NCBI GenBank assembly: GCA_038093975.1
Contig: JBBPTG010000145.1
Coordinates: forward strand, 1 to 63,385
DNA: 63,385 nt
Direction of reading: 5' to 3'
Source of the DNA: Chalciporus piperatus
Lineage: Eukaryota; Basidiomycota; Agaricomycetes; Boletales; Boletaceae
Shown: in pieces, positions 22,375-33,212 of the stretch
How positions within the stretch are numbered: the stretch's first letter is position 1
Layout of the letters: every line of letters begins with the position of its first letter
Notes under the pieces: model-generated
Told to the model about the DNA's origin: nothing
The model's input: the letters and a program-made list of their open reading frames with translations, nothing else
Database searches by the model: none
Program-made: the position numbers and the translations under genes

Positions 22375-22879
22375 TCTGTGAGTCGTTGTGTCATGCTTTT
22401 CACTCGGCTAAGCCTACTGATGGTAATGGTACCCAAGATTCCTTGTTTCTGATTCTCGTTCTGGGTGGAGAGTTGTAGTTGCGTCACGGTGTAGACACAA
22501 TGATGTTGTACAATAAAAAATCATATGCGGTTCCGTCAGACCACTGTAGTGTCCAGCTTGCTCGAGGGGGAAATAACTATTCACCTGCCAGCGAAGACAA
22601 CGAGATAATACAGTGACAAGAGTGCTAGTGACCTCCCAGCTGAGATCATGCATCTACGCTCGAACTCTCGCGATGACCGACTCCGAGATACAAGCGTGTC
22701 GTTCCTGGCAATTCGCTCAGTCTCCGATGAACTCTACGATTCAAACCCACATTTCCTGCAGTGCCCATGCTTGGAAGTGATGACCAAAGTAAGAACGAGT
22801 GAATTATAGGAGTAGGTAGTACATCATTAAGCAGAGTGTGGTACAACCATCGACATCGAAAGCACTGCCCGTCAAAGGC
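22375..22879. other. Intergenic spacer
   Basis: About 500 bp between convergent genes. No exon, hairpin or repeat I can support. Confidence 0.4.
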
Positions 22880-25740
22880 TCACACGAAAAAACTAGCGGA
22901 GTCACGACTACGTAGGCTCTCCCCGCGTCCTGCATGGCTCGCAGCAGCTCCAACCCTCCTCCGCCTCTCCAACAATGCTTTTCTCACCGTCACTTCCCTC
23001 GTCGATTGCCCACTCTCCATGGACTGCGCGGATGACGCCGTTGACGAAATACGCTCAAGTGCCCGAGGTCGTCTTGGAATGACACCTCTCTTGCGAGCTA
23101 AGGTGGTGCCAGTGGGCGTAGAGGAAGACTGTAGGGACACGCTTCCAGAGGAGAGCCCGCTTCGCCCAGAGTGTCGCGTACTGTGCCTTGATATATTCGA
23201 CATCGAGCTGGTCGCAGAGCCCGCCGGAGTGCGTCCAGATCGGATCGTGCTTCGCCCAGACTGACGGGTGGTGGTGCGTGAGACGCTATACGTAGACCCA
23301 GTCATCGTATCCCCAGACCTCGTCGTGCTGCTGCTGCCAGACTGAATCTTGCCATCCTCCGAGTCCATTTTATCGTCCTTTGATCGCAACAGCGAGAACA
23401 CGCTCCCGGAGTCGGATGGGAGATTCAGTTCCACCATCAGACGAGACGGGGTGAGCGACATCGGGGTCGACGTCCCGTACGGCCGATCGAGTTGAAGTTG
23501 AGCTGCGGGGCTCGGTCCCAAACCCGACCTAGACGATATCGAGTCCGCATACCCGTATTTACGCAAGTTGGCTCGGGCGACTGCAGAGTCGGTCGAATAT
23601 ATGCTTCCCGTTTCGGTTCGTAGGGAAGATAATCTGCGTGTGCTGCCTATGTTGCTGAGAGGAAGATCGAGATTGGATATTTTTGCAGGTGGGGGCTTGG
23701 CTATCTCGACGGGTGCTTCGTTGTTGCTCGGAACCGTCGATGGAGCACGTGAGCCGGGATGAGAGAAGTATTCACTGGGAAGCGACGAGGGGCTCTCGTA
23801 GACGACTCCGGTTCTCGTGAACGTAGTAGCGTCAACTGCGCTGACCAGGTTTACTGGGGCAAGAGAGGAACCGACATCCAAGCGCTCAGGACGGGAAGGT
23901 GAAGTAGGTGAATGTCGTGACGCAACTCTCTGAGGGGCAGGGGTGAATCTCGAACTACCGGGATTGCCGCCACTCCCTGGCTGAGGATCGAGACCAGAAG
24001 GTTGGTTGCCAGCAACCGCGCCTACTGCATTCCAGAAAGTTGACTTGACCGTGTCTGTCCAACCTTGTGGGTTCGATGAAGGGATAGGAGGCAGTGCGTT
24101 CGATGCCGCAGGTTTTTTGGAAGTTGGAGCCTCCGCCTCAGGAGGCCGCCTTGTACGTCGAAACGCAGGGACGTCACTCATCCTTCTACCCCATGACATC
24201 GTCGCAGGTCCAGGAGGTTCCAAAGGCATATCGGCTTCCGGAGGACGTCGATCTCTTTGATTCGCTCCAACATCTTGTAGCACGTTCTCCCCAGAAAGAG
24301 AAGTACGTTCAGCATACACGTCCGCGGAAGTGGGTGAGGTCCCAGAATGATCTTGCAACCCTGGCCGATTCGCCATGCCTTCGTCCCCACTAGTGACATC
24401 TCCCGGGACTCTGTTCGCGACGCGGAGCCTGCCGAGCGTTCGCGTGCTCTCTTGGACCGATAACCCAGTTTCTAGGCGCTCTGCGCCAGGACGTGAGTTA
24501 GGGTTGGTTACTTGGGACGATGGGGCGTTACGTGCGCGCAGGGAGTATGGATTTTGGAGGAGAGAGGTGTATGGACCCGCGTCTAGACCAAGTCCAGAAG
24601 GGCGAACACCTTCCTGCGCGTGATCGTCCCCGTGCGTGGTTGTCAATGGGAACAAATTGGCCGTGCTCCGATGGACGATCGACTCTGGAAGGTAATATGG
24701 AGAAGTCGACGTCTCTATTTTCAAGTTATCTCCTTTATCCTCCTCGTTAGGGTCAGTATGAACGATCATGATTGGACTGTCGGTGTCCAGGTCGTTACGA
24801 TTGAGCCAAGGATCCTCTAGCTCCAATCTCCGTCTTCGACCGCGCGACCTTATAAACCATGCGATCAACGCTGAGACGCATGCGACGAAAGCGAGCGAGG
24901 CGAGGACGATAGCGAGATAGAACGGTGCACCGACCCCGTGGTCTGCTGGAGACGACTCTGATGTCGGGGTTGGAGTTGGATAATTGACGGTAGGGATGGA
25001 TGGAAGGCTAGTGTCCGTGTCTGTTGCGTTGGAAGACGCCGGGTTAGTCGAGGAAGATGCGCCTAATGTCGATGACGCCGGCGCAGACGTGGTGAACGAG
25101 GTACTGTTGACAGCGTGGTATGGGATGGGGGATACGAACGGTGACGAAGTAGGAGGTGGAGTAGGCCCGCCTGTATTGCTAGTGATGACGACCTGCGTAC
25201 GCTCGTGGTTCAGGGGAAGCGTCATAGATGGAAGTGATACTCACAGGAATCGCTGTGGGTGTTAAGGGCGCGAGTGAACTGTCGAAACCAAGCAGTGAAA
25301 CCTGTCCATTCGATCCAAAGACGAGCGTCAACGCTCGGTTATGATGTTTGGCAGGAGTAGCATCAGGTAAGGAGTGCGGTTGACTTGGGGTCATCATCCA
25401 GTGAAATGACTTCAGAGATCCAAATCATGGGTGCGCACCAGGCGCGGAGGAGGGAGTGAATGTGACCGGAGCTGCAAAGAGTGGGTCCAAGGAAAGCGTG
25501 TCGGGCAGCATACCAGACGGTCTGCAAGCCGGGACCCGCTCGCCGTGCTGAGACTATTTGGTCGTTGTGAACCAGACCAACGGGTTGATCTGAGCCTCAG
25601 TTGAGGCTTGTACATAGACACCGTAGTCTGTAGCCTTTCACTGCGGCTAACTTGTATAGTCTTCGGAGTCTGCTCTTGTAACACAACTTGGACATCGAGC
25701 TGACTATTGAACGTACCCGAGTCGGGTGGATCCACCCTCG
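22880..25740 (-). CDS. Single-pass membrane protein with Ser/Thr-rich ectodomain, unknown function
   Basis: The main exon (22,880 to about 25,210) encodes about 775 aa. A short Ser/Thr/Pro-rich extracellular stretch (SSTLGASSSTNPASSNATDT) precedes one membrane helix (FYLAIVLASLAFVACVSALI), then a basic stop-transfer RSRGRRRR and a long, disordered cytosolic tail rich in Ser, Arg and Pro. An upstream exon about 25,250-25,400 (LTLVFGSNGQVSLLGFDSSL) joins through GTGAGT and a CAG acceptor near 25,200, and more N-terminal exons probably lie to about 25,740. The start codon is not fixed. The layout recalls fungal wall-stress or Mid2-like surface sensors, but I see no diagnostic domain, so that is only a guess. 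A broken copy of its 3' end lies at 20.9-21.4 kb. Confidence 0.7.
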
Positions 25741-26325
25741 TTTGCTACGAAATAATCGGCAGTCTTGGCGGGAATCTTCCTGTTGGGAACCATGAAGCGA
25801 GGAACGAGCGGCGTGTCACACTACAGTATCAGCTCGTAGTACATCATGCATCATGGTAACTTGACTCAAACTTGATGATTTGATCAGTCTCAAACTTCTA
25901 CTTGGTGAACTCTGACTCACGTACAGTTGTCACTGCTTGCCCGAAGTGAGTCTCAGGCTTGATCATCAACTTCGTTTGACTCAAATAGCGCTCGCTGGTC
26001 TCCTCCCCGGACTGGTGGCAGGTGCATGGGGAACGGCCCGCCTGCCCGGAGCTTCTTTTTAGTCTCCCAAACCCAGACTCTCGATGAGCAGAAGACAGTC
26101 GTTCTGCTCTACCGCGGCGAGAGCTTCTTCTGATCATGATGCATCGGAGAATCCGAGTTGGAGCCGAACGAAGCGCCTGCGTCGCTCGGAGCAGTGACTA
26201 GCGCTGACACCCACACATGGCAACTTGAACGCAAGGCAAAGGCAAGGCGGGTACTTAGCCAACGTTTCAAACCTGTCCACGCTGTCCCACACCGTCTCCC
26301 TGCAGCAGGTTCAACAGATCTCGCA
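25741..26325. other. Intergenic spacer
   Basis: No supported exon between the divergent genes. The frame of the downstream gene stays open back to about 26,158 (from a TTG), so a slightly longer 5' coding part is possible. Confidence 0.35.
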
Positions 26326-27184
26326 ATGGGCGACTCTCTGCAAGACGCGTACTCAAAACAACTACGGCAATCTTACGGATTTCCTCTGCGTATTCCTGAA
26401 CCAGGCAGCACTCTGCCCCAGTCCTATCAAGATGGAGGCCTTCAGATTGGGGACGTTGGCCATGTGGACAGCAATGGGGTGTTCAATGTCCTCTTCAACA
26501 TACGACGTTCTCCAGACCACGAGCTTCACGCTCGACAGGCTCTTCCTGACAACTTCCGCCCCATCGATTTCGACGAATCGACGGAAATCAACATCATCGC
26601 GAACTCAATCCCCCATGGGTGTGTTATCAGCTCCCCTAGCATCCGCCGCGAGGTTCCACCCAAGAATCCAAGGTATCTTCCGTATCAAATTGGAATACGA
26701 CCGAACTGAGTGTATATTTTAGCGTGCTTTACGAATTCATCCCTTCGTGCTTTACGAATTCATCCCTTCCACACCTACAGGCGCCATTCTTATCCTCCCG
26801 TCCGGCGCTATCTGTCATGAGCTCAGAGAAAAGGAGAAGTTCCGCAGGATTGCAATGGAACAAGGGCGGGATTGGTGCGCATTTGCGAGGCGTGACTCCC
26901 TCTACCTCATTACCGGCTCTTATAAGGCGCGTGCCTGGACCCTCGGTTCATTCCGTAACGCTCCTGGGTCAAGCGAAGCACGAATCAAGGTAGTTAGAGG
27001 GGATGAGAACGCTGGGTTGTACCGATGGGATCCTTCTTTTTCTCTCGATTGGCGCTGCGCCAGTGGGCCTTGCAATCATGATGACCCACAACTATTCCAT
27101 TGGTGCACGGGGAGGAGGGAACAAGCGACGAGAACTCCGAAGTTAAGCTCTGGGAGACGAAGGAGGAATTCGAGCAACTACTGA
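26326..27184 (+). pseudogene. Mushroom-specific unknown gene broken by a 23-bp tandem duplication
   Basis: Exon 1 (ATG 26,326; MGDSLQDAYSKQLRQSYGFP, IGDVGHVDSNGVFNVLFNI) ends at 26,672. A 50-nt intron (GTATCT...TTTTAG) leads to exon 2 at 26,723. Exon 2 begins with a 23-bp unit (26,724-26,746) repeated at once (26,747-26,769), which shifts the frame. With only one unit present, the frame would run on as VLYEFIPSTPTGAILILPSG and SLYLITGSYKARAWTLGSFR. This order matches a family of uncharacterised Agaricomycete proteins. The C-terminal part after about 27,000 also looks degenerate compared with the conserved core. Confidence 0.65.
26724..26769. repeat. Perfect 23-bp tandem duplication
   Basis: Two head-to-tail copies of GTGCTTTACGAATTCATCCC plus TTC, at 26,724-26,746 and 26,747-26,769. 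Length not divisible by three. Confidence 0.97.
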
Positions 27185-27299
27185 GCGTTCTTTTCTACAC
27201 GTGACTTGTACTGCCCTCAGCGATGGGAGTGGCACCTCCGTTCGCCCAGTTATCGACCAACCAACTTTCCGCATTGTCCTTGTGAGAGATAGGGGTAAT

Positions 27300-27835
27300 T
27301 TTGAGGTCGGAGTACTCGAAAGTCGTGTAACTCAGGCCGAACCCAAACTCGTAACGTGGGGCGATGTTTTGCTAGAGAATCAGTGTAAACAAGATCATCA
27401 AGTGACATGTTCAACAACCTCGACTCACAGCGTCAAACCAGCGGTAATCGATGAAGACCCTGTTGGTTTGTGAGCGTGATGTGCTTGTGACGAAGATGTC
27501 AGAAACTTACCCTTCAGTATAGTTGAGGGAGAGAATGTCTGTAGATGTACTACCCAGGACGAGCTGAGCAGAGTAGTCGGCCGGGTTCTTCGCGATCGTG
27601 TAAGGTAGGCATCAGGACGGGCCCCAGTTACCGTACGGGACGTCCATGATTATGATTCCATTGCCCGCTTCGTTGCCCCCAAGGCTGGCCCAGAGGACCT
27701 TTAACACAGGTAAGCATCAATAACAGTGATGGAAAGAGGAATACCCCAACGCTATTTGTCACCACAATCGTATTGTTGTTCTGATCCCGCTGAGGTTGCC
27801 ATTGGCGAAGCGAGTTTGCCGTTTCTTAGGTTCCT
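27300..27835 (-). pseudogene. GH3 beta-glucosidase C-terminal relic
   Basis: Minus-strand pieces separated by intron-like gaps read NNNTIVVTNSVG, VLWASLGGNEAGNG, DVPYGNWGPS, LPYTIAKNPADYSAQLVLGS, LSLNYTEG, VFIDYRWFDA and QNIAPRYEFGFGLSYTTFEY. This is the order of the second domain of fungal GH3 beta-glucosidases, which release glucose from cellobiose and related sugars. A frame change between GPS and LPY, and the absence of the N-terminal catalytic barrel upstream, make it a fragment. Confidence 0.75.
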
Positions 27836-28072
27836 TGGTAGTAACAGTGTGAGTCGTTATCCTTTGGGTATTACTCTGAAGTCATTCCTCTAGAAGATGC
27901 AAAGCGAATGAATGGGTAGGTCGGTTACCCTAGATCCAAATCAATGAGTGCGCATCGGGCCGAATATTGCTACTGGAGCTACCCAAAAACCCCGGGGAAC
28001 GTACCAGACATTCCGCAAGTCGTGCTAAGACCTTTACCAAGGATTGGTGTACGTGTCACAAAACTATTCGTA

Positions 28073-29733
28073 TCAATTACTCCTCCCAGCTGCCTGAAGC
28101 CTCTCGTTGACATCAAACCAACGCTCCTGGTATTCCCGCCAAGGCGAGACTCCCACTATCCGAGGCCATGTGACATGCGTCACCGACGGAAAATGTTTAG
28201 AGATAAATTCCGCCACTCCTCCTGGATCGTTGATCGTGGAGTAGGTAACTTCCAGATCCTTGAGAGTAGTATTCTGGACGTTGGGATCCGTATCTTGCGG
28301 GACATCCCTAGCCTCGATGGACAGACTGAGCTTTCTAAGCCGCTGGCAAGATCTGGCCAACGATAGAATCCCTCGGAGAGTCGGATGCTCCACCAACCAA
28401 GGTTCCCAACAAGGTAGCTCCAAGACCTGGAGGGAATTCCCAAGACAAGCCAAATCGGCTAACTGTTTGTCGTCGATAGAAAAATTGCCCAGATCGATCA
28501 CAAGTGTCTCCAGACGACGAAAGGATGTAAGAAGAGAGGGGAGGGCGGAGGACTGAGGGTTATCTACGCTTAGATCCCGCGTAAGCCGAATCGTCCGCAG
28601 GGAATCGGCAAGCTGATGGGACGCCAGTGCATTGAAGAATGCAAATACATTGTGAGCAGTGGGCCCAGCCCCATGGTCCTGGACCCGCACATTCATGCAG
28701 TCGAATGCCTGATCAGAGGGCCGCAGTAAATTGGTGACAAAGTTGAGATCCCAGACCTCCAGGACCACATGCTTGACATGGTGAAAGGGTATGTCAGTGG
28801 GTCCTAACGACGTTTTAAGCGATGTCGATTGCTTAGGATGAACCACTGCGGAGAATTCTCGAGCAAGGGGAGACACGGAAAGATTTTCGAAAGTGATGTG
28901 GTCAATTGGCGTCTTCAGGGTGATGGAGTGAAGATTCCGAAAGGCGAAGAAGTCAGGGATGCAGTGGAGGGTTTGTAGGTCACGATGGCGTTTGGATTCA
29001 TTGCGCCCGGATGTGAAGGATCTGAGATTCGGACAGATTTTATGCAAGTTCCGGATAAATGTCTGTTCTCCGTTGACCTTTCCAGTAAAGACGAGTTCCA
29101 GGGAAGTAACTTTGGGACTGAGTAAACACGCGAGCGTGCGAACGGGCACACTGGGTATACCCACGTCGCAGGGGAAAGTATCATCATAGACGAGACTGGT
29201 GAGGTTGGGAAAGAAAGAGGGGGATTGCAAGCCAATGCATCGCAAGAGCAGCAGAGAAGGAATGTCGCGCGAAATGAGTACCCTGATCCGAGGGGAGTAC
29301 CGACGAATGATGTCCAATTCACTGGAAGTTGGCGGGGTCTGCCAGTGTGATTAGAGAAAATGCCGATGTGTACAAGAGCAAACTCGTTTACCCATGTGCT
29401 CACATCCCAGAATTCTTGGGGGTTTCCGCCATAGCACCTAAGAAGCGGTGAGAGCGAACCAAGCACCCGCCACAAGCGGTCGAGTGAAGGGTTTGACAAA
29501 TCTCGACAAGTTCGAGCCAAGGCCAATAGCGCTCCTCGTTCCTCGTCCTCCACCAGCCTTCGGTCGGGCTCGTAATCAACCGAATAGTTACCGTCATGGT
29601 ACTTTGAGAGATGGTCCAGCACGACCTCGAATAATTCTGGGAATAGCAGGGGGTTGCGTGTCGATGCGGTGGAAGGCTCCATCGCGCTGTCCGATGCTGG
29701 TGGAAAGGTGGAAAGGCCCATCAAGTGGGACAT
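28073..29733 (-). CDS. F-box/LRR-like protein
   Basis: Two exons, complement(28073-29338, 29392-29733), join in phase 0 over a 53-nt intron to give 535 aa. The N-terminus has an F-box-like segment (LLFPELFEVVLDHLSKYHDG, then LLALARTCRDLSNPSLDRLW). The rest shows irregular leucine-rich repeats (PNLTSLVYDD, LRSFTSGRN, LETLVIDLGN, LQVLELPCWE, LRKLSLSIEA). This is the usual mushroom F-box layout, where the F-box would bind Skp1 in an SCF ubiquitin ligase and the repeats hold the substrate. No target can be named. The start could be the second Met (MEPSTASTRN), 17 codons in. Confidence 0.85.
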
Positions 29734-30038
29734 TCGAACTTGGTGCCCGACTGATAACTTGACTGATCCGATTTATGGAACTTGGTGAACTGTGTATGAC
29801 ACTACACTATGGAAAGGCTTTCCATACTACACTACTACACTCGTAACACTGTGCAGTTTTACCATACCACACGTCTCCACGTGACCCTGGTGTTTGAAGT
29901 TGACCCGCTTCGTCAGTCTCCGCAATCAACACTAGGGATGGGCCACGACGAAGACCTCCAAAGGTGAAGTGAACTTCGAACCCGACTCTGTGCTTGACCA
30001 ACCAACCAAGTATCCTTAGGGCGCTGGCTCTCAGCTTG

Positions 30039-32564
30039 ATGTCGGAGCAGTCAAAGCCGCCTTGCATACCTCAGAGCGATGGTCCTCCCGGAGATCAAAT
30101 AGACGAGGATGCAGCCCAATTCCAGAAAGAACTCGAGCGCGCTATCGAGGCTTCCAAGGCTGACTCTCAGGAACACTCTGCCACCACTCAGAAACCGACT
30201 CCCCAGAGTGGTACCACTTCTGGTTCGTCCGGGGCATCGCAATTTTTGTCTGAACGTGCCAAGCTCGAGAAAGAAAGGCTGGAGAGACTTAAACGCCTCC
30301 GTGGCGGAGATGAGTGTGAAGACGCGACGGACGGGTTACGGCAGTCACCTGTTAAGAGGCAGCGCTTCTCTTCTGTTTGTGAGCGCACTGATCTCGGAAT
30401 AAGCCAGACTCAGTCTGCGCCTTCTACTTCGAGCAGCTCATCGAGATCTACCCTACAAGGTAGCTCGACGACAACCAACCCACAGGCAATCCCTGTCATC
30501 GGTCAACTCTTCTGGGATGGTGAACTCCGCCCAACAGCCAACAAATATTCAATTCCTAGAGAGGACGGCAAGGCAACATTTAGATTGACGGAAGTCCTTG
30601 GTCCTGTGCGTGCTTCATGCCACAATCAATGTCAACCCCATTGCTCAACCTTTGTCGTTGAAGAAAGCTGAGATTTCATTCGCTATCATATCTTCTTATT
30701 CAACATCGGTGTCATGGATCTATGAGTTTTTTGACCCGCGCACACCGGTCATTATTGTTTCGCAGCCCGATCAAACTGGACAAGCCGCCATCAAGAACAT
30801 CCTTCCCAACTGGATCATGACCGTCCCATTCCTGAGATATGGTCGAGGTTGTCAGCACATGAAGGTACGTGTTGCGACTATTTCAGTGTTATACTCAGAG
30901 CAAAACGATCGTTTTTTCAAGTTCATGTTGGTAGGTCTTCCTGCCATGTTTATGACGGCGTGTTGATGGCACGAATTTCAGATTTTCTACAAATCTGGCC
31001 GCCTCCGGGTAGTCGTATCTACTGCAAACCTGGTCGACTATGATTGGCGGGATATTGAAAACGTCCGTTTCTCAGCGTATGTTTGTACCAGCATCCCTGA
31101 CGAACGGACCTCCCCAGGCTGTCTGGCTGCAGGACATTCCGCCACGCCCACAACCCCTTCACGATACATCCAAAGCGGTGGATGACTTTCCGTCTATCAT
31201 GGAGAAAGTCTTGCATGCAGTTAATATACGCCCAGCACTGGCAAGTATGCTAGCCAATGACGTAGGTGCAACCTCTTCTGTTAGCCTCTCTTTTAATGTC
31301 TTTTCCAGCATCCCAAACTCCCACTCCAAACCATTCATGACTTACGATTGAAGTGGGATTTTTCCAAAGTTCACGTCAAACTCATCCCATCCGTCGCTGG
31401 AAAACACGAAGGATGGTCCTCCGTCATCCAAACCGGACATACGCGCCTCATGAAAGCCGTGCGAGACATCGGCCTGCGTACTGGGAAAGGTAAGGCGGCG
31501 AAGGAGCTCGTCATTGAGTGTCAGGTGGGCTCTGCGTCAGTATGCACGTTGCAGAGTCGCTGACGATCGAATGCGGAATAGGGCTCAAGTATTGGAACGT
31601 ACTCGACGCAATGGCTGAACGAGTTTCATTGGTCCGCACGTGGCGAGTCAGCTGACGATTGGCTGGACGAATCCAAGGCTCGGAGGGCGCAGCTCCCTTG
31701 GCCGCCTGTCAAGATTGTCTTTCCGAGCTTGAAGACTGTCAAAGAAAGCGTTTTGGGTGAACCTGTGAGCGCGTTGTGTGTTTCGGTGTCGTGGCTTGGC
31801 TTAGCTTGTCTGGGTAGGGCGGAGGAACGATGTTCTGTCGCACCAACCAGTGGAAGGGAGCAAAGTTTCCTAGGGAGCTCTTCCATGATTCGAATAGCAC
31901 CGGCGGGCGGGTGTTGATGCACACCAAGGTTCGATCTCACTACGTTTGCACCAGTGACATTCGTTCCAATACCCCCTAGATGATCATTGCAACCTTTCGG
32001 CAAAAGAACACCCCGTTCACGAGCTCGTCAAAGCCTACACCCAAGGGTCGATCTTCGCACCAAACTACCTCGGACAAAGGCAAATCGAAGGTGATCGTGA
32101 TCTCTGACAGCGACAGTGACACCGAATCAGAAAATGATGCCGAAGAGGACGTGAAGGCGGTTAAGAAGGAAGCCATCGGATGGGCGTACGTCGGTTCACA
32201 CAACTTTACGCCGTCTGCGTGGGGAACGCTCTCGGGCTCTGGGTTCAATCCCACTCTGAACGTTGGTTTTCATTGTTGGATGTGCATACGCCTCACTGAC
32301 TCGTTTTCAACATGAATTTGAATTTGAATACTGCATTCTCGTGAACTAATAGGTCGTCAACTACGAGTTGGGGATAGTCTTCCCGCTGTATGGAGAGGAG
32401 GACGTGAAGAGAGTGTCGTGTTTCAAGCGACCTCCGAGGAAATACACGTCCGGGGAAGATAGAGCATGGGTGAGTGACTCGTCCGTGTCGGCCTGGCCTT
32501 CTCAGCTCACGGTGTTTGTGTTTGCCAGATACAAGAGGAGTCGCCGGTATTTACTAGCGCATAG
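30039..32564 (+). CDS. TDP1: Tyrosyl-DNA phosphodiesterase 1
   Basis: Eleven exons join in phase: 30039-30605, 30664-30864, 30922-30930, 30982-31062, 31118-31261, 31309-31524, 31582-31764, 31818-31928, 31980-32261, 32353-32469, 32529-32564, giving 648 aa. Tdp1 removes stalled topoisomerase I peptides from DNA 3' ends in the nucleus. Both HKD catalytic motifs of this phospholipase-D-like family are present: HMKFML followed by STANLVDYDW, and HTKMII followed by YVGSHNFTPSAWG. Other landmarks are FDPRTPVIIVSQP, VWLQDIPPRP and SSIGTYSTQWLNEF. The N-terminal 150 residues are polar and disordered with an NLS-like PVKRQRF. An acidic insert (SDSDSDTESENDAEED) lies in exon 9. Exon 3 is only 9 nt and encodes Phe-Met-Leu beside the first HxK. 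Confidence 0.93.
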
Positions 32565-33212
32565 TTCGAGTGTGAAGCATCAGTAGACATTCGGCTGGAT
32601 GCTATGCCAGTGACATGGGAGCGGATACACAAGTACGTCGTGTTGTCTGGAACGTGAGTGATACTTAGGCAGGGAAGGTGGGAGGTGGGCATGGGAGCCT
32701 CGGAGGAAGCAATCATGGTGTGGTAAGGATGCCCACTGGCAGTGCCCGGTGCCCACTCCCGAACTCATGGCAAGTTTACACGTGCCCATGACATTGACAT
32801 TGATGTCGTTCTTTGATCCGCCCAGGCAATCTATCATGATCTGTACCCGCAATTCCCGTCATGTCACCGCGGTGTCACCGCTAAGCAGTGAAATAAACGT
32901 GCAAGTAAGTAAGGTTGGTGAGGGTTACCGAGGATTGATTTGAATCTAGATCGTGGGTTGTCAGACCAATCCCAATTCGGCGAACACGAGTTGGCTCAAC
33001 TCTCTGCCGGTGATATCGATACATTTCGCAACGATCCAGCCAGGTCGAATCTAACGAATTGCATTAAACCCACTGCTGCGTTCCATGCCAACTAGAGGCG
33101 ACTACGATCCATGGAACGCCATCGGGTTAGTGCAAACGACCTACCTGTCTGCGCGTTTTCTGTGCTGTTGTTCCCTACAAAACTGCCCACTTGGAAGTAA
33201 GGCTTGATTCAG
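32565..33212. other. Intergenic spacer
   Basis: About 650 bp between two genes on the same strand; it should hold the TDP1 3' end and the next promoter. No exon or repeat seen. Confidence 0.4.
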
